Shown here piece by piece: positions 60,001-64,000 of a stretch of 64,000 nucleotides of DNA. Positions within the stretch are counted from its first letter, which is position 1. Every line of letters begins with the position of its first letter. The position numbers and the translations under genes are program-made. This DNA comes from Polytrichum commune (Eukaryota; Streptophyta; Polytrichopsida; Polytrichales; Polytrichaceae), in the NCBI GenBank assembly GCA_950295325.1, contig OX485808.1:18496527-18560526 (forward strand). The letters run 5' to 3'. Under the pieces are notes generated by a model. It saw only the letters and a program-made list of their open reading frames with translations. It searched no databases and was not told the origin of the DNA.

Positions 60001-62100
60001 ACCGGAGTCATCTCCTCTCTTCTCTTCTTCCATAGGGAGGAGCATGCCCTTGCGGAATCCCGGAGAGGTCACTATTTGTGAGTTATTAAGAACCACATGC
60101 AAAAATTATAGGGTGGAATAAAATCCAAAGGAGTAAATATTTATATAAATAAAGGATACTAGATTTTTGAGAATATATTAGGTATATTCCAGGAGTACTC
60201 ACCAAATAAATGGAATATCCCATTACTTCATAGCCCCCTGAAAATACCTCTTTATTGCACGTAATTCATATCCCTACAAGGGAGTTACCCCCCAATGCAG
60301 AATAGAATTTGCCAAGTGGAATCACGAAGGCCAAGGTAAAAAGAGATGCACCTCGATTCCACGAATTCGCTCCCGCACCCATGAGGTAGGGTATCCATAC
60401 TCGTACCCAGTCGTCTGCACCGTGGTTAGTGAACACCTGTCAAACCCTAAACCCTACACCCTCTCAGTTCACCCTCGAGTATCTTGCAACAAAACTGGTC
60501 ATCACAATCCTCTAAATCCATGTATCATCAACACTGATTTCACATTGATTCAGTCACATGAAACTACAACACTGAAGGAATTCCAACCAAACATAGGGTT
60601 GCAGTTTTAATATTCTGTTTCTATATTATGCATGAAAGATCTAAAAGGTTGAATTATGAGTTGAATCAACGGTGAGTGAATCATTAGCTAAATGTTGAAT
60701 TAGCACTGTGAAGAAAACCTTATAAGGTGTATCACGACACTGACTCAACATTAAACGATAGTCACTTGCATTTTGAAATGGTGATGTGAAATTGAGTAAG
60801 CTGGTAAGCCTTCCCATAGAATCACTGCAGAGCTGAAAGAAAAGATGATGAAATTTGACAAATTCTGCACAGAGTGCAATTGTATGAAAGAGATCAAAAA
60901 TCGCTCAACCACCATGACTTGAATCATACCCTGAATCTGAACTTAATCCATCACCATAGGCTGGCTGGCATAATGTGAACGCTGATGCAAAGAGGGCAAT
61001 TAGCAGCTTCACACCAGATTCCACTGGATCATTCTGAACTGGAAATTTAAATGCCAACTTCAAACTTTCAGATCTTCCAACCGCACCAACAATTCGAGAA
61101 GCCAGCTTGGATTCTAGGAAACCACATGTTGCTTTGCCTCTTGACGAACGCGAGTTGACATTTTCAAGTCTATGAAAATGTGGGCTATGATATGTTTCTA
61201 ATATTTTCCTCCTGGTAATAGAGCAACCCCATCGCAGGTCAGCCTGCACCTTCAATCAATCACATTGTTTTGAAATCAGTGTTGTGTGATCTGGTGAGAA
61301 AATGAAAATGCATGGAGACATGAGAAATTCCTAACATGAGCTACTCAGATGTAAAAGATACACATCTCGAATTTAAAGTGACCAGCGGTTAGTGTTGATA
61401 CATACCCTTCATGATTTAACATCTTTGCAGTACTAAGTCATCAACATCTAGCTGACGACTCATTCAACATTGATGCAACTCTTAGTTCAATCTTTGAGGT
61501 CTTGCAACTATAGAATGTAGAAACAAAAGATTGAAAAATGAAACCCTATGTTTGGTAGGCATCAATTCAATGTTGTGTAATATTTGATGTGATTGAATCA
61601 AAGCGAAATCAGTGTTGATGATATACGAATTTAGAGGTTTGTGATGCAGTACCAGCATTCAAAGGCAATTCCTGAATAGCACAATTCTGGCAAACCGGCA
61701 CACATTCCGCCAAATAAAGATGGAAGGATGCAGGGGAGATTTGCAATTAATGCACAGGATTGGCAGTAGTGTAAAACTTGCTGCATTTAGAGTTTCATCT
61801 GAATACAGAGTTTTTTGCATCGGTGAGTACGTAAGTACACACCTTTGGTCTCAACCAGAAATTCAGAATTAGAGCTCAGAACCCACATGCGATGACAACT
61901 CACAGGACTGCCAATCTACTTCACTAAAGATTTCTTCAATTGTGCACCACAGTTGCCTAATCAACAGAAAGAAAGTTCATAAATCACCAGATATGTTCGA
62001 AAGAATCATTATGAGTTTAATAAACTTTATACTTTATAAAACATTAAAGAAGGGATACCTTCAGCAGCGACATTGTGAGGGTTGTGCAGGAGTGCAACAT
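57071..62100 (-). CDS. PsbP-domain-like chloroplast thylakoid protein
   Basis: Proposed lumenal protein of the PsbP/PPD family, whose members support photosystem assembly or function. Exons on the - strand: 62100-62059, 61243-60930, 60824-60719, 60414-60352, 59204-59054, 58938-58853, 58437-58391, 58077-57996, 57169-57071. All are GT-AG with compatible phases, giving 329 aa. The N-terminus (MLHSCTTLTMSLLK, then a Ser/Arg-rich stretch) fits a plastid transit peptide. VKLLIALFASAFTLCQPAYG near residues 90-110 fits a thylakoid-transfer signal ending in a lumenal cleavage site. The rest follows PsbP order: GYEYGYPTSW, VLAHDPGLAELNMSITSG, VPLASAEEVIQ, EEEDGLRSYAVELFVDANGK, VLSLTIQVPEELW. Exon 3 and the exon 2 donor are the least certain; alternative donors are at 60,913 and 60,910. 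The family call rests on remembered topology, not on a search. Confidence 0.6.
57205..57590 (+). mobile_element. R1 element in intron 8 of the PsbP-like gene
   Basis: A near-complete copy, opposite in orientation to the gene: it starts GGTAGACGTGCCTAATTCC, then GACACCTATATTTGAGTGCT, GGACTACGTGCTCAAAACAT, GATAAATAAGATATTCATAT and CATGTTTCATATCCAACGAG. It lies wholly inside the intron between 57,170 and 57,995. Confidence 0.7.
58505..58850 (-). mobile_element. R1 element filling intron 6 of the PsbP-like gene
   Basis: Same strand as the gene. In - orientation it reads GGTAGACACGCCCAATTTGG at its 5' end (about 58,850), includes GAACCC/ACACATGT-type blocks and ends with CCTAGGAGAAGTAGAG before 58,505. 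It occupies about 345 of the 415 bp of the intron, starting about 4 bases after the GT donor of exon 6. Confidence 0.75.
59222..59470 (+). repeat. Dispersed repeat R2 in intron 4 of the PsbP-like gene
   Basis: Matches 18,490-18,760 in NPH3 intron 4 through GGTGAGAGAATC, GGTTATTATTTTGGTCA, GCGATTTTGCCTCGGTATGA and GGTATATAGACCTG. Confidence 0.65.
59586..59648 (-). pseudogene. Second, diverged copy of exon 4 of the PsbP-like gene
   Basis: This 63-bp segment aligns without gaps to exon 4 (60,352-60,414), about four bases in five identical. It reads GYEDGYPTSRVWKRIHEIQ against GYEYGYPTSWVRERIRGIE, with no stop, and keeps a GT after its last codon. Its upstream side ends in AAG rather than the TGCAG acceptor of the real exon, so it is probably not used well. 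Confidence 0.6.
59865..60085 (+). repeat. Dispersed repeat R3 in intron 4 of the PsbP-like gene
   Basis: Matches 19,200-19,440 in NPH3 intron 5 through TTTGAAAGGACATAG, ATATAGATTTAGACAAACTC, GAAGCAATACCATAATTCAC and GGCTACACCGGAGTCAT. It lies between exon 4 and its diverged copy. Confidence 0.6.
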
Positions 62101-63800
62101 TGTGGATGTGAGTGAAGGGTCCCTGCCATAGCCAACCAGCCAAAGCCAAGCCTGCTCCCGGGCAAGGGCCAGGGCGGGCAGCTGTCTGCCCGAGCTTAAA
62201 ATCTGGAAAAGCCAATGGGAAAATACCTATCGTCCAAATATTATCCGGAAAATCAGCAAAGAAGTGTCTATTTCCAAGAACTGTCTTTGCTATTCATCAT
62301 GTATAAGCCTTTGACACTGAAAGGTTTTTTAGCAAAACATATAAGTGGAAAAACTAATCCTATAGATGATTATGCATCATTTGCAGTGAATCTAAGTCTT
62401 GAGTGGCTTCAAATTGTTTTGAATTAAATTAGTCTCAAGATGCATATCATTAACTTGAGACAAAAAAATTAAAATGAATAAATAAATTTCTTGAAACAAT
62501 CATTATGTCTTGAGTATTTAAGATTTGTGAGTTTTGATTTGATCTTCTAGCTCATGGAATTGGAATTTCACAAGTTTTTTTGCGGTGAGTCAAAAGTTAA
62601 GTAGCTTGAGACTTTTGAATTATCTTACTGTAAGATGCATATCATCAACTTAAGACAACATAAATCTTAGAGACAATCACTGTCTTCAGAATTTAAGATC
62701 ACAAGTCTTGATTTAAACTTTTCTAACTCAAGGATTACAGATGCTTTTTGGTTACGTGTGAGTCGTTATTCTTACTTCAATATAATAACATGAAGGGAGA
62801 GGCAAAATGCACTATGAATGTACAATAAACAATTCACGCATACAGGTGCTTCTACAGTTGTCATTCAATTCTCCAGACTGACAGATGTGTAGACAAAATT
62901 TCTCACTCCAATTCTCTATTCAAGCAAAAACATCTAATTGCACAATTTCAGTAAATAAATCTGCCAGTGCTGGTATTCTGGGTCTAGATTTTTGTTCAAA
63001 GGAAGGTAGACCTTTGCATTTAAGGTTGCTCCAAAGATTGTCAGCCATATATTTTTAACTTGGAGACACTGTAATATATTCCAAGTATTTGAATGTATGA
63101 TACTTTCGCAGCAGCCAAGTGACCTTCCTGCATAACCACATTCAAGAGCCCATTGAGGCTCTGGTTGGTGTTTCATTCATTTTGAAAGCAACCAGACTTT
63201 GGTAAGAAGCCAATCTTGGCCTAAATGTTACCTATGCTTGCTGCAGGGTCTAATAGAAGAGAAAATAATGGACATTTAAACTTGTTTTTGATGTCCTAAG
63301 TCAGATGCATGCATGCGTTAGGTGACCAGGATATCTCTCTAAATTCAACAAAAGGTATGAAACTCATCACGCCAACAGTTCCAATTTACCCACAAAGACA
63401 GCTTCCCAGATCCTACACAGTAAGGGCAGTAGAGTCGTTGGGTGGCCCTCAACTATGCATTGATCCCTGATAGCTTCACAGAATTCGACCTTTAATTGAA
63501 CCTTGAGGGGTATAAACACTGCTCGAGCACATGGCTGAGTTATTTCTTCTTCAAAGAAAATATCTTATTTTGCAGAACAGTCTTCCTTTTTATGGCTGCT
63601 CACATGATCAACCCAAAGCAGGAATCTTGAGGGCTGGATACCTGTAAAGCAGCACCTTCCCTTCCAATTGAGCTAATGGCCAATGTTGCACAAAAGATGA
63701 GATTGGCCTTATAAGGTATCTAACACAGAAACAATAAGCACACAACTTTCTGTCTTATTTGCATTCCGAGTAGATGATGATAGTGAGAATGTCCCCACAA
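62101..63800. other. Upstream region of the PsbP-like gene
   Basis: It should contain the promoter and leader of the - strand gene starting at 62,100. A GC-rich patch (about 62,110-62,210) fits a leader. Two related blocks with ATGCATATCATYAACTT occur near 62,440 and 62,635. An open frame on the - strand at about 63,370-63,530 has no recognised family. Confidence 0.35.
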
Positions 63801-63894
63801 TCAACTCAACTTCAATTGCACACTGACAGCTGATATATCAGGCACATTGCTGAACAAACAACTTTCCATGTCCTTTGCCCGCTTAATAGCATCC
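63801..63894 (-). CDS. Possible last exon of a gene extending past the window
   Basis: After an ATATCAG acceptor, the frame reads DAIKRAKDMESCLFSNVPDI and ends with TGA at 63,801-63,803 (1 base plus 31 codons including the stop). It is polar and helical at the start and looks coding, but I do not recognise the protein, and the rest would lie beyond 64,000. Confidence 0.3.
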
Positions 63895-64000
63895 CTGATA
63901 TCATAATAACAAACCAAGATGTGAGGCTTTTAGGTCCATAAATGCACATGAAAAGCTCATTTCTGAAAGAGAGAAAACGAAAGACGACTCCAATTTTGCC

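Overview
This is nuclear DNA of a land plant. Three multi-exon genes belong to plant or chloroplast families: an NPH3 phototropin-signalling protein, a SAPS-domain PP6 regulatory subunit and a PsbP-type thylakoid protein. A fourth encodes a mitochondrion-type LEA protein. Introns use GT-AG sites and mostly run from about 80 bp to 2.1 kb. I cannot name the species. The abundance of decayed LINE, SINE-like and MITE-like repeats and poly-G/poly-C tracts suggests a repeat-rich genome.

Layout. Bases 1-12,600 hold relics of mobile elements and no convincing gene. They end in a five-copy tandem array of about 280 bp units. NPH3 (+ strand, 14,589-20,662, 7 exons, 739 aa) follows; its first intron contains a triplicated copy of the exon-1 end and splice donor. 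A LEA gene (- strand, 24,312-21,791, 2 exons, 146 aa) converges on it. Bases 24.9-37.1 kb are repeats: a TTA-flanked foldback MITE with a perfect 41-bp hairpin, a SINE-like pair, two minisatellites and several copies of a dispersed element of about 350 bp (called R1 here). The PP6 subunit gene (+ strand, 37,105-47,128, 21 exons, 865 aa) comes next. A tRNA-Glu-like element and a decayed LINE (about 49.4-55.2 kb) follow, and a second TTA-flanked MITE lies just beyond the LINE. A PsbP-like gene (- strand, 62,100-57,071, 9 exons, 329 aa) has introns largely made of R1 and related repeats. A possible 3' exon of another - strand gene lies at the right edge.

The genes do not form a functional cluster. 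The link between them is structural: the same repeat families sit in introns of NPH3 and of the PsbP-like gene. All exon models were built by hand from open frames, GT/AG sites, matching phases and family resemblance, without transcripts. All four models close in frame.
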